Shown here in pieces: positions 13,050 through 23,201 of a DNA stretch of 64,000 nucleotides. Position 1 is the stretch's first letter, and every line of letters begins with the position of its first letter. This DNA is from Cytospora piceicola (Eukaryota > Ascomycota > Sordariomycetes > Diaporthales > Cytosporaceae), in the NCBI GenBank assembly GCA_023375675.1, contig JALQBC010000030.1:186001-250000 (forward strand), written 5' to 3'. Under the pieces are notes generated by a model that saw only the letters and a list, made by a program, of their open reading frames with translations, did not search any database and was not told where the DNA came from. A program made the translations under genes and the position numbers.

Positions 13050-13957
13050 TGTCCACGGGTGTGATGATGAGCTCTCTTTTGGGTCGGGAATGTTGGTGAT
13101 CTCCTGTGATCTGTCGTCGTTGAGAGTGGAATGTGATGTCGTCGGTCAATAGGGGGGGGGAACACCATTGACTGAACGTCAACAGCTGAACAGGAAGTCT
13201 ATGTCAACTGGTTGCAGCTTTTCGATTCCCTGTCGACCCCACTCCAGGCGCCCAAGCAGTCTCCGCCACATCGCCTGCAATCTGCTGCAGTGGGACGCAC
13301 AGGGCAAGCCTGCGCCCCTGCTCCTCTTACATGCCTGCATGCATATATACGACGCAATTCCTCCAACTGGGTCGTCTGTCGGATCCGGAGTTCAATGCCC
13401 GAAACACCTGATCACGTGCCCTTGGGTAAAGACATCAAAAGATATGAAGCATGTTATGGGGCTCGAGGAGCTCGAATGCGTACCCATGTTTCTAGTAATT
13501 AGAAGCATAGCGCTTGATGGCGCCCAGTTGACTTTTCAAGTGAGGTCACCTCCAGATTCCGCTGGCTTCCACGCGTGACAGATTCTAAAATATCATATAT
13601 GTTATTCTACTGTCAATATCCCTCCAGGCTAAGTAGCCAGTCCATGCTCATCGTACTCTCGCGGAAAATGAAGGAAAATACACCATCCCGGACACTTGTG
13701 TGAACAGATGGTTGCTCCCAACAGAAAAACATGAAGTAAATAATACAAATCCAGCTCTGTGTGTAGCAAAGCCTTCCTTTATGGACAGCTGTTATATTCG
13801 GGTTAAAAATATGCGTAGAAATGTTTTGCATCTCCTTCTAGTCTTTTCCGCCAGCGTCTGTACTATTTGCGAACGTTGTTCATGAATATGACACCTCGTT
13901 TTTTTTTGAAATTAAACTCCAGATCTGACAGATAGCGTAATAGTGATATCGAGTCAC
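13050..13957. other. Intergenic, no gene supported
   Basis: 908 bp between the vWA gene start and the HET gene stop, both on the minus strand. A run of about ten G lies near 13,151. A 136-codon plus-strand ORF (13168-13578) is antisense to the vWA promoter and shows no recognisable feature. Confidence 0.5.
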
Positions 13958-16574
13958 TTATACCAAAGTCACCGAAGGCGGCGCTGCAGAGATACCACCA
14001 ACCCTGACCGCGTAGAAGTATCCTTTCCCAACCTTGCGCCCTATGTGAGGAATTGCTACTATCCCGACGCGCTGGTAATGAACTAGACGGTTATACCCCT
14101 GCTTTCTCGGACGGAGCACTAGAGACACGGTAAAGCTCTCGCCAACGAAGTTCCCCAGACAGTAGAGTTCTGCTTGATCTTCGATATGGTCCACGCCCTC
14201 GCTAGCGAGGCAATAATCGGCGAAAAGCGGTACACGTCTGTCTGGTTCAGACAGGGCAAGAGAAAAGGGGTTTGCGTTTAGATACGAGTGCCTGCCCGAA
14301 TATGACAGTTCGTAATGCAAGGGATCAACTTCGCCGCTTATGGTACGGGTGTATCTCAAGATCGCAGGGGTCAAGAAACCCAGAACCTCCAACAGATCAT
14401 TAGAGGGGGACAGGGGGCTTCCAGCAGCGGCACTGGCCCACGTTGTTAAAGGGAGGCTCGTGGTTTCAATATCCTGGCAGCGAAACGGTTCGTCCCAGTA
14501 TGAGACCTTGCCGTTTACAGAAGCCCATGACCACGACGGGGGACCAAGCCCGTTCCTCTTCTCGCTACGCCCGCACAATGGCTCATCGACGCGCCACAGA
14601 AGGTCACGAACGAACGAGAGGTTCCAGAGGCCGCTCATATACTGAGGAGACTCGGCCACTCCTGCCCGGCCCATGAAGTAACGGGCCAGGCCGGCGATGG
14701 CTGGAAGACGGTCTTTATGCATGGTGAGTTCAAGGCTAGAATACTCGCTGACAAGGTTGTGCCATAATGATGCTGGTGACCGAGGAACCATTAGGTAGTG
14801 TCCAGGACTTGTAGGTGGGTCTGAGCTTACTATAGGAATCGTAATGCTTCCCAAGCCCAATCGTGTCATTGGGTGGCGTGCGTCCTTGACGTGCTAATGA
14901 TCTCAAGAGCACACGAAGGGTGTATTCGAGATCCTCCTGCAACTGGCAAGGCTCCGGATTCGAGATGAGATGCTTGATCAGTAAATCTGCATCCCATACA
15001 AGGTCTTGGTCTCTTGACAGTCCGCTCACTGCCTCCCTAATGGGTTTCGAGTCTGTGTTTGTCTCCTGCTTGCCTGATACTATTGAATATATTTGAGTAC
15101 AAATTGGGAAATCTTTATTCTGACGTTCAGGCAATGAAAGATCTCGAAGAAGCTCAGCTCGCTCCGTCAGGGTTCGGTCAATCTGCTCGCTTGTTGAGGG
15201 GCCTGCTCTATCGTGTTCGTCGTGGCTCAGGCTTGCGGTATCAGGGGCACGATTTCTCCCATTGATCCACCTCAAGACCTTGGCAACCTTTCTCCGAAAT
15301 GATCGTTTCTCCCTATTGTCCAACTCCGGTTCCATGCATCGCATAAAGGTCTGTTTGAAGCTCGTGATCAAGTCCAGCTGCTGACATTGGCAGCCACTAG
15401 ACTCTTCACATTCCCATACCAGCTCCCTTGGACCGAAATGCAGGACTCGGGGAGACAAAAGTCTCTCTTGGTAGAACCAAGCCCGTGAGAGTAGAGGAAA
15501 CGATAAGAAAGTACTAGGAGACGGTGAGGATTCAAAGTGGGCGGGCTTCTCCCGGACGTAGAAGTGGGTGCCAACCTCATAATCCTTATCGAGCTCGGTG
15601 CCGGATGTGTAGCATCCCCTGCTGTCGCCAGATGAGTTCGTAGCTGCTATTGTGACAAAGGCGTTGCGATAAATGGTCGACATTGCATCAGACTCGTACT
15701 CCCAGTCTTTCGTGTCATCTTGTATAATACACAGAGAATCGATCCATAAATACTGCAAGCCGAGCCGGCGCACAAAATGGATGGCATCTTGAAATGTCAT
15801 CGGCAGAGACGTCCAGGGGATACGGTCTTTGCGCAGGCCGAGACTTGCAGTCTCCGTTACGAGGTGTCTACTTTGCCCCCAACAGTGGCTTAGGCATGCG
15901 TAAGTGGCTGACAATCCAGCCGTTTCGATGAGTCGAATATCCGGGTGGTCGTCGAAGGCGTCCAGATCGAGGAGCCTCGTCGGGAGATCTGCTGATTTGT
16001 CTGAGTTGCACTTCGTATGGGTTCTCACGCATGACTGGAGAGCATGGGAGGCCCAGGCGAAAGATTCTTTAGAAGCGGTGTCTCCAGGTATGCATGGGAG
16101 CATTTTCAGCCCACGAAACAGCTTCGTCGTATCTGTTCAGTCAGCTTGCAATGTTCGTGCAACGACCATGATGTGGATTGGCCAGTTCTCGATGGCCAAC
16201 CAACCTGATTCGCCCGTAGGAAAGAACTCCAATCTCATCGGTTGAGTCCTTGTTTGCTCCTTTGCTAAAAAGTCGACCTCAAGCTTTCCGTCCCCAAGCT
16301 GGTCGACCGTGGGGCCGTTGATGCCAATAGATCTTATGGACTCCACGCCACCAAATCTGGATGCGAAGTGTTCGACACCGCTGAGGATCAAGGAGCAGAC
16401 CTGACAGCCCTTCTGCCTGGCGTCGTCCAGTTGGTTCGGGGTGCAATCCCAAGCCACACCAAAATCCCGAGCCTTGCGCTCGAAGTTGTTGCAAATGGGG
16501 CATCTCGGCGGCATTCTCGAGAAACGAGACAACGTGTGTCTAGCCGCTCGAGTAAAGAGGAGAATACTCAGCAC
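13958..16574 (-). CDS. HET-domain heterokaryon incompatibility-type protein
   Basis: Exons 16574-16205, 16132-14831 and 14772-13958 splice in frame to 828 residues. Intron 2 (58 bp, GTAAGC donor) is needed to join the domain to LWHNLVSEYSSLELT and DRLPAIAGLARYF, the conserved block after HET domains. The HET domain (~residues 195-300) is textbook: ATYACLSHCWG, PMTFQDAIHFVRRLGLQYLW, IDSLCIIQDD, DWEYESDAMSTIYRNAFVTI. The N-terminus has a Cys pair (CPICNN), as in many relatives. Intron 1 uses a weak GTTGGT donor and is less certain. A second in-frame ATG at 16514 (MPPRCPICNN) may be the real start. HET proteins trigger programmed cell death when genetically different hyphae fuse; the allele specificity of this one is unknown. 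Nearby G/C content is normal, so there is no sign of RIP. Confidence 0.9.
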
Positions 16575-17123
16575 TCAACGAAGGAATCGTAAGATTTGTT
16601 CATGTCCGTGGAGAAAGTTCCTTGATCCTTGGTACCCCGCAGCAATTTAGATGAATACATCAGAGGCGTACGCTGCAGTTAGCCGCAACCTTGGACTGTG
16701 TGTCACCACACCCATGGACCGAAACCATGCCTACTACGTATTTAACTTCTCTCCCGATCATCTGGTCTTCTACTTCCATGAAAGATGTTATACCCATCTC
16801 CCAATCCTAGTTCCTGAGGAAACATGTTGGTTGTAATACGTGATGCATGGGTACTGGACTACCTGTCGACCGCAAGAAAGTAGTAGGAAACTTTGTCCCT
16901 CGAACACTACCCTAGGGTAGCTACGGCAGATGGAAGTATGTATGAACCCTGAATTTGATATTTCATCCCGTTAACCACAAACGTGACGAGTCCCAGGAGG
17001 GGACCCGCTGAAGGGGAATGCCTCGCTCCCGAGGTCCAACCTGGTACACAGGAGACGTTGTCATATAATGTAGTTCTTTCATAATATTCAGAATCACTCG
17101 CTTGTTTACTCAACATGTCTTAT
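16575..17123. other. Intergenic, HET gene promoter
   Basis: 549 bp. It includes a short palindrome, CTACCCTAGGGTAG, near 16,909-16,922. No gene seen. Confidence 0.5.
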
Positions 17124-17567
17124 CTATGCAAAAGACAAGTGATCAGAAAGCGAAGCGAAGCTCACGGGCAGCAAAGGACGAAAACCATCAGCACTCCCTC
17201 CTGGCGTCCCATCCTCATGCTCCGAATAAAACCCACACATTCCCTTGCTGCAAGTCCAAAACCCTTTCCCAGCCTTCTCCCCCTTGTTGGATCCTATCCT
17301 GTCCTGCCTACTGGGCAGATCACACTCGCACCTGGGGTTGGTAGGCGTGATGCCTTTGGTGTCGGCCCAGCACACCCATCGCCTCTCCCATGGACAGGTC
17401 GGGCAGACGTAGTACTGACGGCCGGCGTTGCCGTTTTGATTACACCAGTTCGTTGTACGAAGAACGGCGGGCCGGCTGCAGTTCTGGCATGTGGGCTGGG
17501 GAGGACGGAGCTGGTTCTCCCACGATGGGACGGCTACTGCAGCTCTGAAGAGCATTGTTGCGGCCAT
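17124..17567 (-). CDS. Small protein with two GRF-type zinc-finger-like modules
   Basis: A single 147-codon ORF. Module 1 (residues ~27-67) has C27xxC30, N-x-GNAGRQYYVC55-x-x-C58 and a following WVCW. Module 2 (~80-115) repeats the plan with RCEC, GKGFWTC and CGFY. The Gly-Arg/Lys-aromatic-aromatic-x-C core is the hallmark of GRF zinc ribbons found in APE2, TTF2 and NEIL3, where they bind single-stranded DNA. Many fungi have short stand-alone versions. Inference: a small nuclear nucleic-acid-binding protein. It lies downstream of the HET gene promoter but is transcribed as a separate unit. The start is the first ATG in frame; a spliced 5' exon cannot be excluded. Confidence 0.6.
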   Translation of the reverse strand: MAATMLFRAAVAVPSWENQLRPPQPTCQNCSRPAVLRTTNWCNQNGNAGRQYYVCPTCPWERRWVCWADTKGITPTNPRCECDLPSRQDRIGSNKGEKAGKGFWTCSKGMCGFYSEHEDGTPGGSADGFRPLLPVSFASLSDHLSFA

Positions 17568-18455
17568 GGTGTTCTGTTGTCAAAAGTCAGAAGCTGACTG
17601 GCCCTCGACAATGGTGTGAATACTCACATGGAGTTTCACCTGAGTCAATAGCAGAGTAAATATACCGGTTAGATCAGACCAGTTTGCGAGAGACGCTATT
17701 GGCAGCCGTACGACATCACAAGGACGAGCAGACAAGTATCCGAAGAAAACATTAGGACCAACATTTACGTCCCAGTCCTATGATATATGTGCCCAGTCTG
17801 ACAAGTGTCGGGCTGATTATTGGCTGCGAAATGCCATCGTTGTGAGGTTGGTGCCCATCCCCCACCTCCACCCAAGCCTACTTTCTGCAAGAGGCCTACT
17901 GCTACCAGCAAATGGGCTATGCAGACTACCAATGGTAAGGCACATTTTGTCGAGATCGAACGGTTCATACTTACGTAGCCAACAAAAAGAGGACATGTGT
18001 AGAAACCACGGACGAACCATCCAATAGGAAAGTCCCAGGGTCCCGCAGCCAATACAAGCATATCTTCTACTGGCAGCGCCCTGAAGGAGGAGATCCGATA
18101 ATATTTGACGATGTGAAGATCGAGCCGGGAGTCGGCCGAAGACGTTGTGCCGTAAGCATGTCCGTGCGGACAGTGAAACTCAGGCCTGCTGTAACTTCAA
18201 GGTAATAATCCTATGCTTAAGATATAACACCTAACAACCTGGGTAGAACCACGTTGTTGAAAGCTGGGGCCATGATCGATCATCACTAAGTCTGGTGGTG
18301 CAGGGTGCTGGGTGCTTGGTCAACATGAGATCCGACCCGCCTGGAAGTTTAGCGGCTCCTCCCCCGCAAGATCAGCGTGACAATGGCCGGCACGGGAGAC
18401 AGTGAAGGGTTGACCCGGACAGGCGGACAGGGGACAAGGCCCGCTGGAGCCCCCC
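17568..18455. other. Intergenic between divergent genes
   Basis: 888 bp between the minus-strand GRF gene and the plus-strand ankyrin gene. Short ORFs only; no repeat or conserved motif noticed. Confidence 0.5.
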
Positions 18456-19490
18456 ATGCCCACGTCATCTTCAGCTGTCACTCCCACTAGACAGTTCAGA
18501 GCGCCCAAGCTCCTTCCAGGGCCACAGCTTCCAAGGTTCCAAGGTTCCTACAGGCTACAAATAGATACCTCTGGCAAATACATGACTTCTCCGACCCTGG
18601 ACACGATCCTCAGCCACGACAACTTCTGTCAACAACCAGAATCCCAACCTTCCTCCCTTCCTCCCTTGTTCCCTTCCCCGTCTCACATCGTTCACCATGT
18701 AAGACATAAACCAGAACACATTCCCCAGCCCCACCACCACCCCACCCACCCCTTCCCAGCTAATAAATCAACCTTCCACCCTCCCAGGATCGACGCGCCT
18801 CTCCGTCTACGCCGGGCAATCCACGCCGACGACGCCCTCCTCGTCAAACGCATCCTCCACTCGCACCCCAAACTCCTCCACAACCCAGACACCTCCCCCG
18901 GCGGGCTGTCCAACTCGAACCTCCACCTCGCCGCCTCCCTCGGCCACCTCTCCATCGTCAAGCAGCTCGTCTCGCTGGGCCACGAGGCCGACTTCCCCGC
19001 CCTGAACGACGACTTCCAGACCGCCCTCATGCTAGCCGCCGGCGCGGGCCACACAGAGACCGTGCACTACCTGTCGCAGCAGGACCCAGGCTCGATACTG
19101 CGGCGGGACATGAGGGGCAGGGACGCCATCATGGAGGCCTCGAAGGGCGGGCACGACACCGTCCTGCAGATCCTGTTGACGTATGTGCCGTGCGGGCCGG
19201 ACAAGGCCGTGCAGATGGCCGACCTGGAGGGGAACACGGCGCTGCACTTTGCGAGCAGCAACGGGAACCTCCTTGTCCTCAGGACGCTGCTGGCTGCCGG
19301 TGCCGACGCCGAGAGGAAGAACATCTGGAGCTGGACGGCCGTTGCGTACAGCGCTACGGTCGAGGCTGAGGTGTATCTGAAGAGGCTGGTCGCCGACGCC
19401 GAGAGGAAGAGGATGTTTGGTGGCAAGAAGCCCGAGGAGGCGAGGAAGACGGAGTTGAGGGGTGGGCTGAGGATGGTGGGTGATGACTGA
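18456..19490 (+). CDS. Ankyrin-repeat protein
   Basis: An open frame of 344 codons. The likely start is the internal ATG at 18582 (302 residues), because the segment before it is low complexity and promoter-like. Residues ~112-300 (numbered from 18456) form about five ankyrin repeats: LRRAIHADDALLVKRILHSH, LHLAASLGHLSIVKQLVSLG, TALMLAAGAGHTETVHYLSQ, DAIMEASKGGHDTVLQILL and NTALHFASSNGNLLVLRTLL. A Pro/His-rich linker (~65-100) precedes them. A GT at 18699 and AG at 18787 resemble an intron, but removing it breaks the ankyrin frame, so the gene is read as intronless. Strong third-position G/C marks it as coding. Ankyrin stacks bind proteins; the partner and role are unknown. Confidence 0.82.
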   Translation: MPTSSSAVTPTRQFRAPKLLPGPQLPRFQGSYRLQIDTSGKYMTSPTLDTILSHDNFCQQPESQPSSLPPLFPSPSHIVHHVRHKPEHIPQPHHHPTHPFPANKSTFHPPRIDAPLRLRRAIHADDALLVKRILHSHPKLLHNPDTSPGGLSNSNLHLAASLGHLSIVKQLVSLGHEADFPALNDDFQTALMLAAGAGHTETVHYLSQQDPGSILRRDMRGRDAIMEASKGGHDTVLQILLTYVPCGPDKAVQMADLEGNTALHFASSNGNLLVLRTLLAAGADAERKNIWSWTAVAYSATVEAEVYLKRLVADAERKRMFGGKKPEEARKTELRGGLRMVGDD

Positions 19491-20557
19491 ATCAACCCTT
19501 GCCGTCATTATCACACCCATTGACATGACGGCCGCGGTCGTGTGCCATGCCATGGAGGACAACTTTCCACGGCGCTGCAAGGGGAGACGGCTGAGAGCTA
19601 CGAAGCTTCCCACGTGAGAGCTTGCTCTACCGTTTGTGCTAGGCCCAAGTCTAGCTACCGTGCGGCGACTGCGGAGGCATTTGGACCGGGCCCGGCTGGG
19701 CGACACTACATGATTCACGAGCAGCTACATTTGGTCGCGAGGCATGGCACTTCACCGCGCCGCGTGCGGGCTAGAGCTGTAAGAGGCAAGGCCTTGTCGA
19801 ATCGACATTCACATGTCCAAGAATGCTTGACATACACAGTAAGCATCAAGGAGGGGCGACAGGGAGTATTCCTGGAGCTGCAGAGACCTCCACTCCCCAG
19901 CAAGCAAGGGTTTCCCTTCATTCCAAGAATAGCCACCTCCACGGGAGACCTGCCTTGGGTTCAGTAATCAACAAGGCGGTGGTTTGATGCGAAACGACGG
20001 CCTTTGATTTGGTCGTGTGGCAACTTCAAGCTGCAGTTTTCGCCGTATTACATGCTGTCTCCAACGTCGCACATCATTTCATCACGTCGTTGCAACGTTC
20101 AGTTATCTATTGGGAGGGGCAAATCCTTCTTTGATCGGCGCGGCCGACAGCCGAAGATGGGAGCACAGATCGGGGGCATGAACACAGTGGTTGGCGCCGC
20201 GGCCGCTGCACAACCGGCTCATAAAAAATCCCCACTCCGCGTCTAAGATAAGGACGGTGGGAGAGAATCTAGAGAGATAACAGGATTTGGATTTTAAAAT
20301 CCACCACTGGCCACGAACATTCTGCTCGCCTCGATCCTCTTTCGCTTCACCCAAACGCATACTTCTGGTTTCTTATCATCTTTTCCGTGCGGAACAACCC
20401 ATACGATGTGCTGAGACAACTTGGTGCGGGAAGCATCGTCATCTTTCTCCAGAAGAGACAGAAACACTCGAATAATATCAAAGCAGGGCTTCCAGGAAGC
20501 GGCAGAATACAAGAGAATAGGTTGTCGCGTACTCTCGCGTCAAATATCTCAAGGTTG
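19491..20557. other. Intergenic, promoter of downstream MFS gene
   Basis: 1,067 bp without a supported gene. A minus-strand reading across 19,032-19,718 is antisense shadow of the ankyrin gene. Confidence 0.5.
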
Positions 20558-22309
20558 ATGGCAGTTGTCCCCATCAGTCATGATCAGTCCGACAATGGGC
20601 TCAAGGAAGTCTTGCGTCCATCGCTCACTCAAGATGAGTTAGAGGACCTCCCCGGCACTCGCCGTCTATTTGACAGCGATGGCCACATGCTCGTTACCAC
20701 CGGCACAGGCGACGCAGCGTCCCTGAAGAAGCACGGCGACATCGTCCTTGTCCCGCAGCCGACCGACTCGCCCAACGACCCTCTCCAGTGGAGTCTTGCA
20801 CGCAAGATCTGGCACACGGCGCTCGTCTGCTTCGTTACCGCCCTCACCGCCGCGACCTCCAATGACGCCGGCTCCGCCTCTGACGGCTACAATGAAGACC
20901 TGGGCATCAGCTACGATTACTTCAATACCGGCGCCGGCGTGCTCTTCATCGGCATCGGCTATTGGACCCTGCTCTCCTCCCCACTCGTGCACCTCTACGG
21001 TCGCCGCCTGCTATACCTCATTTCCATGCTGCTCGGTCTCGGCGGCAGCCTCTGGTTTGGCTTTGCGACGACTGCTAATGGCACCATCTGGAGCCAGCTC
21101 TTCGTCGGCGCGTCTGAGTCCGTCGCTGAAGCCCTAGTGCAGCTGAGTCTTATGGACATGTGGTTCGAGCACCAGGCCGGCGCGGCCATCGGCATTTACG
21201 TCCTGGCTACGAGTGTTGGAACGTATATGGGCAGTATGATCGCCAGTTATATCACCCAGAGCTATCTCGGCTACCGATGGGTGGGTTATATGGGCGCGTG
21301 CTTCTCGGGCGGCACGTTGTTGTTGCTTTTATTTGGCCTGGAGGAGACGCAGTTCGATCGCGCCCAGTACACTACCATGCACGGGCTGAACGTCACGGAG
21401 CGCATCATGGCAAACGAGAGCCTTGACGAGAAGAAACATGGGACGGTCGGCGCATCAGGTGGGACTGCGACACCTCTTGCGACCGACGCTGAGAGGTCGG
21501 GCGCCGGCTTCGCCGAGCCCGAGAAACTCAAGTCGTACTGGCAGCGCATCCAGATCATCACGCCCGCGCCCAACCTCCGTGGCACGGGCTTCAAGCAGTA
21601 CTGCAAGCGGCTCTTCCACACTCTCAAGGTCTTCACCTTCCCGGCCGTGTGGTACTCTGGCCTACAGTGGGGCGCGCAGAACGCCTGGCTGACGTTCTAT
21701 CTCACCGTCGAGCAGGACAACTGGTACGACGCGCCCTGGTTCTATACGGACGGCGAGGTGGGCAACATGAACATCCCAACGATCATCGGCTCGGTCATCG
21801 GCTGTTTCCTCGCCGGCTGGGGCAGCGACTGGTTCACAATCTGGATCACCCGGCGGCGGGGCGGCATCATGGAAGCCGAGTCCCGGCTCTGGCTGATGAT
21901 CCTTCCGACCATCGTCTTCCCCACCGGCATGTTCCTCTTCGGCATCTGCAGCGCCCAGGGGTGGGCGTGGCCGGTGCCCTACGTCGGGCTCGGCTTCATC
22001 GGCTTCGGGTACGGCTGCGCGGGCGACCTGAGCATGGCGTACCTCGTCGACGCGTACCCGGAGATGGTCCTCGAGGGCATGGTGGGCGTGGCCGTGATCA
22101 ACAACTCCATCGGCATGATCTTCAGCTTCGTCACGAGCCCGTGGATGGCCGCCAGCGGCACGCAGAACACCTTCATCGCTGCCGGCGTCCTGGCCTTCGC
22201 CGCGCTCGCGACGAGCTTGCCCATGGCGTGGTGGGGGAAGGCGGCGAGGCGGATGACTCGGGACCGGTACACGCGGTTCGTGGCTGATAGAGATGGTATG
22301 GACACTTGA
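20558..22309 (+). CDS. MFS transporter (HOL1/DHA1-related)
   Basis: A single-exon gene of 583 residues counted from the ATG at 20558. The open frame extends to 20387, but the extra 57 residues are basic and unlike the family. PTDSPNDPLQWSLARKIWH is the standard pre-helix-1 block of this subfamily. The A-loop reads SPLVHLYGRRLLYL. Helix 4-5 (LFVGASESVAEALVQLSLMDMWFEHQAGAAIGIYVL), the long central loop (~280-350) and YPEMVLEGMVGVAVINNSIG near helix 11 are all present, giving twelve predicted helices. The C-half is very GC-rich at third positions, a sign of an expressed gene. Likely a plasma-membrane proton-coupled transporter; relatives carry organic cations, polyamines or unknown solutes. No neighbouring enzyme suggests the substrate. 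Confidence 0.9.
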   Translation: MAVVPISHDQSDNGLKEVLRPSLTQDELEDLPGTRRLFDSDGHMLVTTGTGDAASLKKHGDIVLVPQPTDSPNDPLQWSLARKIWHTALVCFVTALTAATSNDAGSASDGYNEDLGISYDYFNTGAGVLFIGIGYWTLLSSPLVHLYGRRLLYLISMLLGLGGSLWFGFATTANGTIWSQLFVGASESVAEALVQLSLMDMWFEHQAGAAIGIYVLATSVGTYMGSMIASYITQSYLGYRWVGYMGACFSGGTLLLLLFGLEETQFDRAQYTTMHGLNVTERIMANESLDEKKHGTVGASGGTATPLATDAERSGAGFAEPEKLKSYWQRIQIITPAPNLRGTGFKQYCKRLFHTLKVFTFPAVWYSGLQWGAQNAWLTFYLTVEQDNWYDAPWFYTDGEVGNMNIPTIIGSVIGCFLAGWGSDWFTIWITRRRGGIMEAESRLWLMILPTIVFPTGMFLFGICSAQGWAWPVPYVGLGFIGFGYGCAGDLSMAYLVDAYPEMVLEGMVGVAVINNSIGMIFSFVTSPWMAASGTQNTFIAAGVLAFAALATSLPMAWWGKAARRMTRDRYTRFVADRDGMDT

Positions 22310-22924
22310 GGATCTCGGGTATCCAGTGTATACCAATCAAAGGGTGGATGTGGAAAGCCACGAGGTGCTATTGTGGCAGTACCAGTGGGTGTGCCTGTCC
22401 TGTCAAGCTGGCACTATTGTGCAAAGGTTAATAGACTATACTAGACGGAGAAGAGGACTGTTTTGTAGGCGCGTTGGTGATATACCCAGGGGAGGAGATT
22501 CGGAAGTCGATGCAAATATACAATAAGTAATAATTTTTTACAACCAATGCACCACAGCATCGTTATGTCATGGATATCGAGTGACAATGACCACTGACAC
22601 AAAATATTCAGCAATGACGATTGGTGGCTATCCAGCCTACACCATCCCTCTTCATCTCTACACTTGCCCAAGGACACCACGGTCTCCTGCAACATGTAAA
22701 GACACTACACAATCGAGTTCAACACCAGCGCTTCAAGGTACTAATCAGCAGAAATTATGTGTAAATCCATTTCCTCCCCTACCCTAGGGTCACCAGACTG
22801 CATCCATGATCTTCTCGGTCAGCTCCGCATGGCAATGCGCAAACCCCCCGGGGGGGGGGGGCAAATATCAAATCCCGCCCCGATCCACAACTGAACATAT
22901 CTACGCCGCCGTCGTGCAGTGCTA
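22310..22924. other. Intergenic with a C/G homopolymer
   Basis: 615 bp. It contains TACCCTAGGGT at about 22,780 and a run of at least twelve G (preceded by C) at about 22,850. No gene. Confidence 0.5.
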
Positions 22925-23201
22925 CTATCGCACAATCGGTCCCAGCCACATCGACACGCTGTCCGCCTCGTCATAGTAATCATCAAGCGGCCAGTACTGC
23001 GACCCATCCCCTTCCTCCACAAACCCTTGCTCCCTCGGCGCCGTGTTCCACGGAGAGAACGAATAATCCGCCCTGGCCTGGGACTCGTCTTACCGCCATC
23101 ATAAACAAAGGTGCACAATCCGCCAGAAGCTGACCTTGTCGGGATATCACCTTATAGGCGTTGAAGAAGCCTGGGACGTCATATGTGTTCTGGGCAGACA
23201 T
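22925..23201 (-). CDS. Candidate 67-residue microprotein (two exons)
   Basis: A minus-strand ATG at 23201 opens MSAQNTYDVPGFFNAYK (exon 23201-23151). A 73-bp intron with an unusual GTGATA donor and a CAG acceptor leads to exon 23077-22925, whose 50 codons read YSFSPWNTAPREQGF, then acidic residues, DGSQYWPLDDYYDEADSVSMWL, and a stop. Both exons are phase 0. The composition (acidic, aromatic, balanced) looks like real protein rather than shadow, and no competing ORF has better quality. No family is recognised. The weak donor and small size keep this tentative; it could be a fragment of an older gene. Confidence 0.3.

Noticed and set aside
13168..13578. 136-codon plus-strand ORF upstream of the vWA gene
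   Set aside because: No domain, weak codon pattern, lies in the expected promoter.
18699..18787. Possible intron in the ankyrin gene (GTAAGA...CCCAG)
   Set aside because: 89 bp; removing it shifts the frame out of the ankyrin repeats.
21649..22336. Long opposite-strand and off-frame ORFs over the second MFS gene
   Set aside because: Arg/His/Pro-rich shadow readings caused by high third-position GC; no domain.
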